A program made the position numbers and the translations under genes. A stretch of DNA of 64,000 nucleotides from Argopecten irradians (Eukaryota; Mollusca; Bivalvia; Pectinida; Pectinidae), in assembly GCF_041381155.1 (NCBI RefSeq), contig NC_091144.1:31366980-31430979 (forward strand). Reading direction: 5' to 3'. Positions 12,509 to 25,388 of this stretch are shown piece after piece. Every line of letters begins with the position of its first letter. Position 1 is the first letter of the stretch. The notes under the pieces were generated by a model that saw nothing but the letters and a program-made list of their open reading frames with translations, did no database searches and was not told the DNA's origin.

Positions 12509-13928
12509 GATCGAACTGTGATAGGACAATCTTGTACAATTTCCATTATTGTATTCACTTCAGATACTTTGTAGACCTATACATAGAAATGTATGGGGAA
12601 TTCAATTAAAAAAAGCCAGAATAAAAATAAGTGAAGTATACAGTATACAAATCATGTATGGGTCTGTTGATACAATGTTATTAACCATTAAAAGGTAATA
12701 CTAATATACTAGTCAAAGTTAATACTGTAATTAAATCGTGGTTTCAATATCAAATAAGATGTTTCCACACAGCACACTGTGCTTCTGCAATACTTTTATG
12801 TTTTATGTATAATCAAATTTGTTTTTAATCGCTGATTGTACCAATTTGTTATTATCAGCTTGTTAAAATTTGCATTATGCCAAGTTCATATTAAAAAAAA
12901 AACTTTTTACATTAATCATGTTTTGGAATTTTTTGTAGCAGAGCACTTGGATCATAGAAATTCTAATTGCTCCCCTGGCTTAGGGGCATATTACAGAACA
13001 CATTGGTATAAAAGTTTACAATTGGAATGTTGATTTCAGGTGTAATGAACCCAGTAATTATTCGAGGAGGTAAACGTTTAAACATTACAGTGCCATTTGT
13101 GTTGATGTTGTTTGCAACCAGTGCTTCATTTAAAAAGATGATTAATTGAGAATAGGTGGGTCGATTGGTTTGCCATTTGGGATTTTTGACAACGTTGTCT
13201 GCAATGTAAACTTATAAAAAGATTGATTTATTGAGGTTAGGATGGGTCGACTGGTTTGCCCGTTGCCAGAATAATTTGATCGACTGAGCCATTTGGGGTC
13301 TTTGACGTTATGTTTCTATAGGATTGCACTATAAACTGAGCAAAGGTTCAATAGAAACTTAATACGAACAAAGCATGTAGTCTCCCAATACACACACTGG
13401 AGAATGACCTAACTGTAGACAATAACGACAACGGTTAAAGTTGCATGTTTGTCAAAGTGATGGTAAGCGTGTCTGGACTATTTAGTGAGCATTTCCCAGA
13501 TTTCGGAGTACAGCAAAGAGGTGTACGTTATCAAGTCCTTAATCATGACTAGTCAACTTTAGGTCCGAAATATCCTGATTTACCAGGTATACTAGTGTAA
13601 GGTATTATCATTTCGCATCATTAGAAGAAGAATACGAAAAGTAATGAAGATCATTTTCCATCGTAATCGCTGGTCTCAAGGCGCATAAAATTGCATACAA
13701 ATTCTACGTCATGGTTCATACTTGTAAAATAAAATTTTGATGAACAATTAGATTTGAACGAAATACAACCTCTTTAATCAAAGTAGATTAACAAAATAAA
13801 AGTTCTATGAAGTGAAATGATTTTAAATAACCATATTCTATTATTCTTCGATAAATTTACAACCAGCAATCATGTAAAAACTTTCTTATCGCGATACTGA
13901 TTTTGTAACGTGGGACAATTACTGGATA

Positions 13929-14133
13929 TACTGTATGGTACACGTGAACCAACTTTTTCCCCGTGTTATTTACGCCACTGTTTATGTTTATTTCCGCGAA
14001 TGCATATGAACCTCGCTAATATTGATATATATATTTGCATTTAATTTTCAAATTCGAGAAAGTTCATCTTCGCGAAATTTTTGAAATTAAAATCGCGAAA
14101 CTTAATAGCCGCGAAAAAAGTTGTTTAACAGTA
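13929..14133. repeat. MITE with TACTGT ends and CGCGAA motifs
   Basis: It starts TACTGTATGG and ends AACAGTA, so the termini are inverted. CCGCGAA and TTCGCGAAA words lie inside, as in the other small elements of this window. No reading frame. The unit 2 counterpart is 30184-30388. Confidence 0.55.
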
Positions 14134-15049
14134 CCCCGAAAATGAAAACACGATGTGAATTACGATAATACAAATGCCAAATTTACTTGCAACATAAACC
14201 GCAAATATATTACCACTAAGTGTATAAACCCGCATATATTCACACACGCTCTCGTTTAAATTAACAACTAAGTCTAGTGCTTCACTTTCTGACGACAGCA
14301 TCAAAACAACACATCTCTTTTCCTAGTACAAGTGTTGGTGTTGCGTTTCAATGGATCCTGAACACGATGCTCCAGGAGTGCTTAGACCGTACATAATCAG
14401 TTATCTGCAACGCTATGTAACAAACAACCTAAGGCATTACCAGTGACAAAATATTTACTTGATTATCTTTCACCTGCTAATTCTAATGTCACATGCTAAT
14501 TTCACAATGCTAACACACCTTACAATCAAAGTTATTGTTTTTAATCATCCACACAATCAGATACTACCGTGTCGGTTTGTATTCAATATGACGTCTGATA
14601 TAATGTGTTTGGAATAGCATTTCAAGTGTAAACCGCACAGGACTACAATGTACTACATGTAGTATGTATGATTTAGGACTTCTTTTTGGCCCCAAAGTCA
14701 ATATTACTATGTTTAGAAATTAAGGTGCCGTATTTAAACAAATCAGCACATCCTTCATTCAATTATAGTGAGAGATCTAATAATTTGACAACTTTAGTTA
14801 CCATGGTAACCATCCAAAACATGCGTTAATCAAGTAATGTTTTGTCCATTTAAAAAAAATTATGATAACACATGTATAATAAAAAAAAAACCAACTTGAA
14901 CATATAGAGGACACAATCCATACATCGTTCTATCAATGTAACCGCATGTTGAGGTGTTTGCTACTGGGGTCAAACTTGTCCTCTCGAAAGTCATATAATA
15001 CAACGCGTTAGATAAGACACATTTCTGGTAATGTATGATCAAAGACATT

Positions 15050-15055
15050 TTTATT
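15050..15055 (-). terminator. Poly(A) signal of SLC7 copy A
   Basis: AATAAA on the minus strand, 39 nt after the stop codon of copy A. The same signal is present for copy B at 36536-36531. I do not find one at a comparable place after copy C. Confidence 0.6.
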
Positions 15056-15093
15056 TACATTTGGTGAGGTCATGACCATATGATACTTGGATG

Positions 15094-18000
15094 TTACAGG
15101 TCATCGTCCTTAACGACGTGAGTTGGCACCACCTCCAGTAAGCACTGTGTCCATCGTGTTAGGGTAACTACAATTAAATACAGAATATTCACTTTCAAAA
15201 GCAAGTTTTACTTAAAATTATTATAGATCCCTTAAAGTTATGTGTTGGAAACCTTTTGTGTGTTCTTAATTTAAAATGTATGTGTGCTTACCAAACAATA
15301 GTGAAAATATCAAAGTTTCGTCCTCACTCGATGAAATATAACTGGTATTCATCAAGAAACAAAGTATATCCTCTACGTATTATATAAAACTCTATATATG
15401 ACTTTCATAGTGATCCATGTATGAATAGTATTCATATACATTATAGTCTAAGAATACGAATACATTTTTCACTTCAACAACCGGTATTTTCTTACTCATT
15501 TAATTTTATTGAACTTGTGTATAATGTCCAGCGCGTCATTGGTACTTTCGGTTTGACAACAGTTTGCTAACGCTGCTTATGCAAGACATATTTCAATAGA
15601 ACTCTAGATACAATGTGTTTTTGACATGAAATCTCTGACTTTGACGTTAACCATCCATTATTATTTTTTGTTTGTTTGTTTTTTTTTGTTTGGTTTGGTT
15701 TTTTTTTTCGTTTTTTTGTTTGTTATATTCCCCTGCATAAATGCTTTCGATTTAATATAATAAAATAAAAACACTTACCAAGACCAGGGATTTGGAGTTT
15801 AAAATGAACCATCGGTATATACACCAGGGCCCCAAGACCTAGGAAAGCCAGGGCGTAAAGGAATTCTACTTTAGGGTTCTGTAGAAATGGGGCTATCACA
15901 AGGTATATACATATCAGTAGTACGAATACTGGTATCACCAGGGGTAACTGTAATGGAAACAATACCACAAGCATTGATTTAGTATCAAAAACAATTATCA
16001 GGGGTAACTGTAATGGAAAAAAAATACCACAAGCATTGATTTGATATCAAAAACAATTATCAGGGGTAACTGTAATGGAAAAAATACCACAAGCATTCAT
16101 TTGATATAAAATAATTATCAGGGGTAACTGTAATGGAAAAAATACCACAAGCATTGATTTGATATCAAAAACAATTATCAGTGGTAACTGTAATGGAAAA
16201 GATACCACAAGCATTCATTTGATATAAAAACAATTATCAGGGGTAACTGTAATGAAAAAAAATACCACAAGCATTGATTTGATATAAAAAAACAATTATC
16301 AGGGGTAACTGTAATGAAAAAAAATACCACAAACATTGGTTTGATATAAAAAAACAATTATCAGGGGTAACTGTAATAAAAAAAACTCTAATAAATCCGA
16401 TACTAGTAACTTTACATGTATCCAATATCACAAGCTGTTGGTCGGGAGTCTGCTTACCAGTTATAAAATTCTGTAACCGATTTACGGATTATATACATTG
16501 ACATCCAAAACTTTTTACAAATATACATTAAGTACAGAGATATGTAAATATTTCCAATACACGCATCAGTATATATAGTTTATCGACTTATTTATCTTCT
16601 CGAACTCATTGACTAACTAATTGCTTTTGTGAAAGTTTTCTTCGAGATAAATTGTCATTTCTTTTAACATTAGTAACATAACTTTTGGTGGGAAGTGTAT
16701 ATGTGTCTCTCTGTTTAATTATTACGGAAAGTTCAATGCATGTTAACCTAAGTTACATGCACAGTATATAATATTGATACGATATCCGAGGGGGAAGAAA
16801 CATGCTAATGTTATTAATCTTTGTAATAGAATACTGACGCCATTGTCTGTTACCAACATAATCAGCCTATCCCGCTATCTCTTTCTTCTATCTAATCTGT
16901 TCCTATTTTTAAGAAAACTAATTATGGTGATTTGAAATATAATGCTATCTAATAATGTTTGGATCTAACGTGATTTAACGTGTGTCTGACCCTCTTGCTA
17001 ATATGACAATAAATTATGTTTAAATTAAAATATCGTATAGCTGGATGTTTTCGCGGGTAAAATGAATAGTGATTTTAATTTAACTCCAGAAAAAATAAAT
17101 CTCTACAAAACAAAAATCTTTGCGACATCAATAATATCCTGCGAAATCGCAAAAAAAATCCCTGTGAAAATTGCCGACTATACGGTAGGATCACCATGCA
17201 ATCTGATATCATAAAATAGGCACTACCTATAACTGATTTATAAAAACAACAAAATAATGGAAATATCAGATGACAACAAATTTATTTTTTAAAGTATTGA
17301 ATTGATAATGGCGGTTAAAAGAAAATATGGCTGTTATGTTAAAAAAAATTCCTAATGGCAACTAAAGTTGCAAAACAAAGCATAAAATCTACCATTTCGA
17401 TAGATCATATCATAATGAACATCCCCGAAATGCTATTGAGAGGAACGCGAGTACAAGCGTCTATAAAATTGTGCATTTTAAGGGATGTGATGACAAAGAT
17501 ATGCATTAAAAGTTCTTTACCTTGATGACTCGTTCAGCATCTTTCATTTTCCATCTGAGTATAATAACAGCGACCATTGCCATTCCATAGAAAAGCCAGG
17601 AGAGGAAGTTCAGTAGGTTGAGAAGAGTAGCAATCTCTGCGGGGATCATGTAAATCATGCTTAAGGTCGTCTGATAGCAAAAAAAGGAATGAACGAGGAT
17701 AGAAACATTTATAAAATATCCAAATTTACAGCAAAACACACAACTGCGATTAACCGTTTCTTCTTTAAAATTACACTCTTTTTGTTTACCTTTTTGGTGT
17801 CTCTAGTATAACCAATTGATGAATATTTTTTGTTTATGTACGTGCCAGGGCTTACCCAAAGTATTTGAATAATTGGCTTGCCATTTGTCTTTACTTCACA
17901 ATCAATACCTACCCACAATGGCATAGAGCTCTGTAATATTCAAATCATTCTTGAATTTTTTGTTTCTGTTTTAACTTTCTTAAGTAACTTCTTATTCACA

Positions 18001-21000
18001 ATTTGAATAAAAAATCAATGAATATATAATCTGTAAACTGTACTAAATCAAAAGTGTAAGGGTAAGAACAAATGTATAGTGTTGACAGAACTCACAAGAA
18101 GCAGGACGGAAGGTAATGGAATCCGACTTTTGACATGGATGTATGAACACAGCTCAGGCATATGGTTTTCTCTGGCAGCCTGGAACAACAAGCTACTCAA
18201 AACAATGACACAATATCAATACCAGTAAGGAATCTCATATATTCAAATTGTATACCAGATAGTAGATAGCCAACAATTTTTTTGCTTAATTTAACAAACG
18301 AAACTTTGACTACACTAACCGTGAACTTGTGAAGCTGCTTCCATTGCTGGAGCCGTATACGGAACAGATGACGACGATGGGTATGAGGATGACAGCCGGC
18401 GGTATTACCTGTTCCGCCCAGGTCTGAAACGTAAGTGTTTTAGGCTATACTGGTAGTTGTGTTTTTTTCCCAATTTTGTGTCCGCGTGCTGAACGGTTTC
18501 TAGTTCACAAGGATGAAAAGCAAACACAAACATTTTGTTTTATCTGAGCAGTAAAATAAAAACCTGTGAATCAGAGCAATAACTAGACTGGTATTTGAAA
18601 AAAATTTAAAGTAATGTGTTGTTGATTTTTTACAGTGCTATCTGTTGTGGTAGATCATCTCTGTGTTACTTTATATGATATATCTTATTATGGAAAGCAC
18701 AAAAAAGTTTATATAAATTAATAAAATAAGTTCAATCAATAAAGACAAGTCATAATAAATGTTGAGAATAATGTGTAAAAGAGTAGTTGTAATAATATAA
18801 GACTGAGTTAAAAGTTATGAACAAAAGTTGAAAGAGTGACCTAATGTGTGAGGCTATATGTTGTGATGTGGCTGACCCTAGGTTTCCAACCTCGGCAGCT
18901 CTCCAAATAAAATTTGTTTGTTTTGAAAAAAAAAACTATCAATGCGAGCTGACAGAAACCAGGAGTCATACCCATACGTCACTGTCTGACTATTTGAAAA
19001 AAAATGCCTGGATTTCTCCTTTATTTTGCGAATATTTATTGCAACAGATGCAAAATGTAATAATGATGTAAGCAAAACATCTTTTTTTATTCCTGTGTAA
19101 CCTTTATGTACATTTACTTTTAAGTCGGGACATTTTTTCTGAACCACCCTGTACGTACCACTCCCACTGCCCATGACGATAGAAACTCGGTTTTGGTCAG
19201 GACAGCGAGATAGGAGGCGTTGACCAATAGGTAAACAATGGTGACCAGTATTACCGAGATCACGATGGCTAGAGGCAGGTTCCTGGTAAAAGATCAACGT
19301 GTCAGAAATGTCAAAAATGATCTTTATCACTTCTTCTCTAGATTCAGTAAAGACGATGATAAAATGATATTGCACTTTTATGAAATTTGGAATAGAAAAT
19401 TGATTCGTTTCCATAGAAAATAAACATGCTTTAAAAAGTAGGTTGATTAGAAGAAATGTTTTTACTTATCACGCGACAAAAATCCCTATAAATAAAAAGT
19501 AACTGAGGTAGTTCTGTTATAAATCTTCAGAATGCAATACAACAATACAGTTAAGTTTATTCGCCATACAGAATAGTTATACTTTAAAACATACCTCCTC
19601 GGTTTTTGAATTTCCTCTGTTACAAAATTTAGTCCTCCCCTATAAGAAAGAAAATCTAATTTTATTTAATTTTTCAATAAAACACATAAAACAGTTTTGC
19701 TAAGTGTTAGGATTTATCTTTAAGTAACTGCAGCTTACCTGCTAGAAAGCTACCTTACACAAAGGATTTTATTTATAAACACATATTAACATGATTATTG
19801 ATTACGATAAAATCATATAAGCACTGTGGTTTGAAGCATCAACTTCTACGTTTGAGTTTGACGTATAATCATTGACGAAATGTCTGTTCCTATATGTTCC
19901 TATATTTACTCTCACTAGTTTTGAATTTCTTAATATTCTCGTACAATATTGTGTACTCTTTTCTCCATTTACCATCCATCATAAGCCCAGAGACCGCTGT
20001 AAACCGCCAATGCCACATTCTGTACATCGTCTGTCGTACCTTCAAACCCAGTCACCAGACTTCCATATTTCCCTAAAATAATTAGTATTATCTTATTGGT
20101 ACATGTATATTTGCTCATTTATGAGCCACAACTGTTAATATAATATTAGTATTCTGATTCTTTTGGTTATATTGTTCTATTCATAATGTATATATCAATA
20201 CAGATGTAATTCAGCATTTTTTGAAAGCCAAACGATTACGCTGTAGACCAGTATATATACTTCACAATGATATATGGTTTATAAAATTGCCTTTCTTCTT
20301 CTGTACATATGCCATCATTACTAAGCAACTTTAAAACAGATGTAATGCGTTAAAACAGTTCAACCTTTAAATTCTCTCATACATTTTGTTTCACTTATTT
20401 ATCTAAATCTAACATCCGGGTCAGTAACTAACCTTGCGACATCCATATTATCCCTCCGATCATTATAACCACCAACCCCATCAGTTTGACGAACGTAAAG
20501 AAGATCTGTACCCGAGCTGTGAGTCGTACGCTGATAGAGTTGGTAATGGCCACTGATACTACAAAGGTTTCGAAGAAATCAAATCAATAGATCGTGGTAT
20601 GAAGCAATCTTCAATCACTTCATATTTACTGTATAGCAGGTTATTTTCGCGGGGATTATACCTTTGAGATTTCGCGGTCATTTCTATGATCATAAATATT
20701 TGAACCGTGAAATATTGAAAATGATAACTATTTATTATATACACTTAAAGCCAGATTGCAAAAAAATTGACCGCGTAAATAACCGGTTATACGGTATTGA
20801 AGTAGATATTGGGCTACGTTATTTGATCTTTCAAAGTCTCTTGCCTTTCACCGGCAGAATTGCGCTTTCAATTCATGTCAATGCATCCACTTAGTTTACA
20901 TTTTTGTAGGTATTGAAGTAGATATTGGGCTACGTTATTTGATCTTTCAAAGTCTCTTGCCTTTCACCGGCAGAATTGCGCTTTCAATTCATGTCAATGC

Positions 21001-24000
21001 ATCCACTTAGTTTACATTTTTGTATGTACTGTTATACTGTAAACACACTTAGTTCAGCACAGTTTAATTTTAGCGCAAGCCCTGTAAATTATCATTTATT
21101 AGATATAAATAAGTGCATTTCGGTGGTACCCGTTTACAAAATTTACCGCTGTACATGAATTAGCGCTTCAAATACAGCACATAAATCACTAAAATAAAGC
21201 CACCGCTAAAATACGTTCAGCTACAGTATTCGTTTTGCTCTCTGCTGAATAGTGTTGTGATACTATTTGTCATTTCAGATTGTATTGTTCATATAAAAAT
21301 TCCCGCAAAACTAGGTCATGGTGTGAATGGCTTATGGAGAGTTGCTTTAACCAAATGGATGACGTTTTGATATCATGACTGAACAACGTATGCGCGATTC
21401 GCTAGTTTCAATAAAATATCTTTAAACTATATCCGAGTTCCTGTTGGATAGTGGTTATATTTTATCCGTTAACCAATGTTTTTTCTCTGGTAATTTATCT
21501 TGATACATGTAGTTGTTAACAATTATATCACGAATTAACGTAGCGAAGTGATCAAATCGTCGTCATCATGCCTTAAAGCAAAATATATGTAAATCAACAA
21601 TAACTTGGATACTCACATACAGCTGTAGTTGCTATGACCTTTTTTATGTTTGTCGACTGACTACAATCATCAAGTATTACTTCTGATAGATACTCAGCTA
21701 ATGTGAGAGCTTTCACTGTCATTGCACCCGGCATTACTGCTAATGCCTGACACCAAACATACATAAAGGCCACGAAAGATCCGTAAGTCTTCAGAAAGTA
21801 CGCATGCTCAGCACCCGACTTCCGGATTAGCGTTCCAAGTTCAGCATATACCAGTGCGGCTGTAAAACAATGTAACCAACCGATTTAGTAAAAAGATTAT
21901 CAGATAACGCAAAATACCTTGTTTTTGTAAAGTTATTGAAGTGTTATGATCTGCACGACAGGTAAATAATTGTATATGATGTAACTAAACTTTGATATTG
22001 TCTTTCTAGAAAATTGTAATAATTTGTTTGAACGGTTTAAAATATTCTGTAATCTCTTAACATATTTTTTTTTTCATTTGGTGATTACAGTTATAACATA
22101 CACATCCTTTGTATAACGATGTGAAAAAAGAAAATCATGAATTGTGAAACTGTAAAACAAAACCGTACCAATAAATTGACGAAATAAACTATTGCGTAAA
22201 AAGGAAAAATTATGACTTCAAATTACACGAGCTATATCTTAGTAATCACAAGTAATTAATACACTTTCTAATTACCACACATGGAGATGACGCCACACAG
22301 AGCCCAGACCACCAGACACAGGCCAACAGATCCTGTTTTAGCCAAGACATTCCTGGGGGATATAAAGATACCTGACCCTGAAAAAGATGAAGTTTTCATG
22401 GAAAAGGTATGAAGTATTTGTGTTTCATTTATAGCAGATGACAAATAATATAACAAAATAGATGGATCATTTCTGCATCATATCTCTTTCTTGTTCAGTG
22501 ATGTTAAGAACCAAATGTATTGTTAATTGGAGACGATGAAATTTAAATTGCAGCCACTCGTCAGTAATAATCTCCCTTCATTCATCTGTCATCAATTACC
22601 TTTGTTCGTTAGTTATTATCTCCCTTTGTTCGTCAGTATTTGTCCCCCTTTGTTCTTAGTCATTGTCTTCCTTTGTTCGTCAGAAATTGTCTCATTTTGT
22701 TCGTCAGTTATTGTCTCCCTTCGTTCATTAGTTATTGTCTCCCTTTGTTCGTCAGTTATTTTCTCTCTTTATTCGTCAGTTATTGTCCCCCCCCCTTGTT
22801 CGTCAGTTATTATCTCCTTTTATTCGTCAGTTATTGTCCACCCCCCCCCCCACTCCCGTTCGTAAGTAATTATCTCCATTGGTTCGTCAGTTATTGTACT
22901 TCCTTGTTCGTCAGTTATCATCTTTTATTCGTCAGTTATCATCTCCCTTTATCAGTTACTGTCTCCCTTTGTTCGTCACTTATTGTCTCTCTTTGTTTGT
23001 CAGTTATTGTCTCCCTTTGTTCGTCGTAAAAACCTTTATGAATTATCATGACTGTGTACTAAATAAAAAACTCTTTTATGCTTTATTATGTAGTTATTTG
23101 ATTTCGCAGGGAAAACTGTTTGCGCATTTGCAATTGTTAATAAGCTATCTTGTTATTAGTTTTATTTTATTTGCGAGCATTTACATTTTCGAAAATTTAA
23201 TAGATCTCGAATATAGCGAAATAATACCAAAAGTAATAAATGTTTTCCTGGTATGAAACAAAATCGACAAAAATAGATATGCAATGGTATCTTTAATATT
23301 GAGATGCGTTATTCAAAACCACGAACACTTTGTTCGTGGGAGGCAAACACGGAGAAGATTGAGGTTACATTTTATTAGGTGGAACATCGCGTTGGTTTAT
23401 AACACAAATATCATATCAAAGCCACGAATACGTAGTTCAGCAACATTATTACATCGCAGGCCGATATAAAAATACACAAGAATAGTGTAGAAACAAACAA
23501 ACCATTAGCACAGAGGCTTATGAAGAACAGATAACGTTAAGCTAGTGTTACTTAGAAGTCAATGTTCTAGACTCCACTGACAAGCTTGGGATTACAATCA
23601 CGGGTCAAATTTAAATAAGTCATCAATGCGTTGATAAGGTGGAAATGAGGACAAAACACCACTTAACTTTCCATATCTGATCGGGAATATTTATTTTCCA
23701 CGACCAGAAGACTGCTGAAGAGATTGCGTTAAATTTGTGCTTGTAAAAAATGATACTATACATGTATTTGGCATATTATCTCTTTTTTTATTTTGCCAAA
23801 CGTTTCACTTGATTTGACCTCGAGATGACTGTTCGCTTCTGTGAGGTCTATCACCTACCCTTGAATGTAAACGTGATATTTTCTGAGTCTGCTTAATTAT
23901 CGGTCGGCATATGAATGAGATGACATGCGTGTCCGCTGTCAGTATAGTGTGACCAAGCGGAGTACAATTATCGGTGTCTTTGGCAGCATGCTTCCGTGAG

Positions 24001-25333
24001 ACAACGTTTAAATGAGCCACAATTTCGTCTATGTTTAGATAATATCACAGCCTCCTTAAACACACAGCAGCTAGCAGCACTATTGTTGTATACATGGGAG
24101 GTCGTCCGAAGAGGACATAAGCTTTTTATAGGCTATTTAGCATAACAAACCAAGACATTGTCACGAAAATAAACAAAAATACTTTTTACTACATATTTAT
24201 CCATATGTTGTTTTCAAATTATGTATAATGAAAAAATCAAACAAATGACAAAGTTTAATTTGAACTGGACGATGTGATTTTTTTCCTATATTTACATGGT
24301 AAAGTTAACTACGTCGCACCACCATAAATGATCGAACAAAGGTTTTGTAAAATCACTGAAACATCCTTCTTTTTAACATAACTATTTTAAACCTTTTTAT
24401 TTACACGAAGTCAATATTTCATGTTTTTGTTCTAATCAACATTTTCACTAATTCATAAATTAGCGATAAGGAACACCAAATGACAATCGTGCATTCATGA
24501 ATACAATAATTCGAGAAACAATTGAATTTCAAACTCGGACTCCCTCGTGAATTCATGCGAAAATTTGTATCCTGTGAAAAGTTATTTACAGAAAACAGTA
24601 CAAATTATATGCATACTTTTGTACGTTAAGGCCTAAATTAACACTGTTGTGTCTATTAGTAGTGGGGTGTCGTTAACATATTGGTAATGAGGGTTACGAC
24701 CTTTTACAGACATTTAAAGACTGATGGCCTTGATTTCATGTTCTTTTTATGTTAAAATTGTCAATATTATCAAATACTTACGCTGAACATTTTAATGTTG
24801 CATTTATATAGACTTAGGTATTATCATATGTAAAAATGCATAAAGGGACAAAGTCTTAATACGTATTGGAAGTTGCATTTATATCGGCTATAAACCGGTT
24901 CTAATAAAAGCAGAAGTAGTTTGGTCACTGTGATCTGTGTACAAATGTCTACTCAAAAGCACGTTCACCGCCATTAAAAATGGTAATAGCTTTTTGTTTA
25001 TTGTAAGCCGAACATGAACCCACACAAGTTGAAGAAGGCACGTTATGTCTGGAACTACTATTTGTGGTCTTTGCATAACTTACTGTAATTCGTCTTCGGT
25101 ATGAGTAACAAAAAATGAGATTGGGTATGTACCAAAATTATATAGCTCCTCTTCAAACTTAACTTCCGCCGACCATTTTACGATTTATAGCAAATCACCT
25201 AGATGCCATGTAGTTTCATATGTGTTAACTCACCTATGATGCTACCAACTATAAAGGATATTGAACTTAATAAACCAAGTCGCCGCTTGACCCCAAATTT
25301 CTCTACGGTAACTTTGTTGGTAGTTTCTGACAT
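15094..25333 (-). CDS. SLC7A9-like: SLC7 amino-acid transporter light chain, copy A (12 coding exons, 477 aa)
   Basis: Exons, 5' to 3': 25333-25234, 22377-22276, 21859-21617, 20558-20433, 20072-19973, 19639-19595, 19282-19159, 18423-18320, 18192-18096, 17670-17521, 15947-15779, 15167-15094. All junctions are GT-AG, and the lengths sum to 1434 nt in one frame. The protein has the TM1 GSGIF motif (about residue 34), [14 protein letters not shown] before it, and [11 protein letters not shown] with Cys133 where light chains disulphide-bond to an SLC3 heavy chain. It also has [21 protein letters not shown] and a VVP tail. Family knowledge: such carriers exchange amino acids at the plasma membrane as a heterodimer; b(0,+)AT (487 aa in human) handles cystine and dibasic amino acids. 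Assignment to b(0,+)AT rests on the TM10-12 and C-terminal pattern; another LAT branch is possible. A sister copy lies directly upstream. Confidence 0.93.
15941..16384 (-). repeat. Minisatellite carrying the exon 11 splice acceptor (copy A)
   Basis: Eight units of about 60-63 bp, counting the functional one. On the gene strand each unit ends with a T-rich tract and CATTACAG followed by TTACCCCTG, which is the real 3' splice site plus the first bases of exon 11. The seven extra units lie in the intron upstream of the used acceptor (15948). Units differ by a few bases and by A-run length; some have CATTACAG, others TTATTACAG. Confidence 0.9.
17030..17188. repeat. MITE in intron 10 of copy A
   Basis: The ends ATCGTATAGCTGG and GCCGACTATACGGTA are imperfect inverted repeats, with TTTCGCGGG near the left and CCCTGTGAAAA near the right. 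The counterpart in unit 2 is about 38510-38668. No coding capacity. Confidence 0.5.
17674..18045 (-). other. Intron 9 block conserved across copies A, B and C
   Basis: About 370 bp next to the exon 10 acceptor align with copy B (about 39150-39525) and, unlike most introns, also with copy C (52427-52875). C carries a few small insertions. Part of the block (near 17850-17930) shares a GGGTAGGTATT word with a small element at 53066-53200, so some of it may be repeat-derived. A 71-113 codon open frame on the gene strand in A and B is not kept in C. Confidence 0.55.
20627..20796. repeat. MITE with palindromic ends in intron 3 (copy A)
   Basis: Left end TACTGTATAGCAGGTTATTT and right end AAATAACCGGTTATACGGTA are near-perfect inverted repeats, with CGCGGGG and GACCGCG just inside. 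The counterpart in unit 2 is 42096-42261. It lies immediately beside the 117-bp duplication at 20793-21026. Confidence 0.7.
20793..21026 (+). repeat. 117-bp tandem duplication private to unit 1
   Basis: Two nearly identical 117-bp units (20793-20909 and 20910-21026), each starting GTATTGAAGTAGATATTGGG. Unit 2 has a single copy (about 42259-42375), so the extra copy arose after the large duplication or was lost from unit 2. Confidence 0.85.
21035..21228. repeat. MITE with TACTGTA/TACAGTA ends in intron 3
   Basis: Begins TACTGTAAACACAC and ends TACGTTCAGCTACAGTA. The inner parts TTTTAGCGC and CCGCTAAAATA are also inverted. Unit 2 counterpart 42385-42578. Same general style as the element at 20627-20796, different internal sequence. 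Confidence 0.6.
22565..23028. repeat. 24-bp minisatellite in intron 1 coding side (copy A)
   Basis: Roughly 19 degenerate units of TTATTGTCTCCCTTTGTTCGTCAG. Because the period is a multiple of three, several frames stay open and give spurious 112-129 codon frames of repeated LFVSYCLP-like octapeptides. It lies in the intron between coding exons 1 and 2. The copy in B is longer. Confidence 0.9.
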
Positions 25334-25388
25334 CTTCCTGGATCCTTGTTGACTGTGTACAATTCGAGTCAGGGACAACACCAAGTGC
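25234..25388 (-). other. First coding exon of copy A with 5' UTR part
   Basis: The acceptor TTATTTACAG puts the exon start at 25388. The 55 nt before the ATG (25333-25331) are untranslated, so at least one further noncoding exon is expected upstream. The equivalent exon is 46897-46744 in B and about 60569-60394 in C. Confidence 0.65.

Larger units (their letters stand above)
10903..15093. other. Intergenic: 3' side of large gene, then left end of unit 1
   Basis: No gene is visible between the end of the plus-strand gene and the 3' end of SLC7 copy A, so the two genes converge. From 11606 the sequence belongs to duplication unit 1 and reappears almost unchanged from 27856. It holds a MITE (13929-14133), a short hairpin element (12450-12508) and a dispersed repeat (about 11774-11945). 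Confidence 0.6.

Noticed and set aside
15094-15167. Exon 12 starting at the nearer acceptor (after GGACACAG)
   Set aside because: That choice puts the tail out of the frame used by exon 11. The acceptor at TTGTAG gives [14 protein letters not shown], which matches the LAT-family tail.
18096-18183. Exon 9 starting after TTGTTCCAG
   Set aside because: It shifts the frame. The acceptor 9 bases earlier (AGTAG) gives [16 protein letters not shown], the expected family sequence, and the same is true in B and C.
22527-23029. Open frames of 112-129 codons encoding repeated LFVSYCLP-like peptides
   Set aside because: They are reading frames through a 24-bp minisatellite; the period is a multiple of three, so stops are rare. 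They lie in an SLC7 intron, on the opposite strand.
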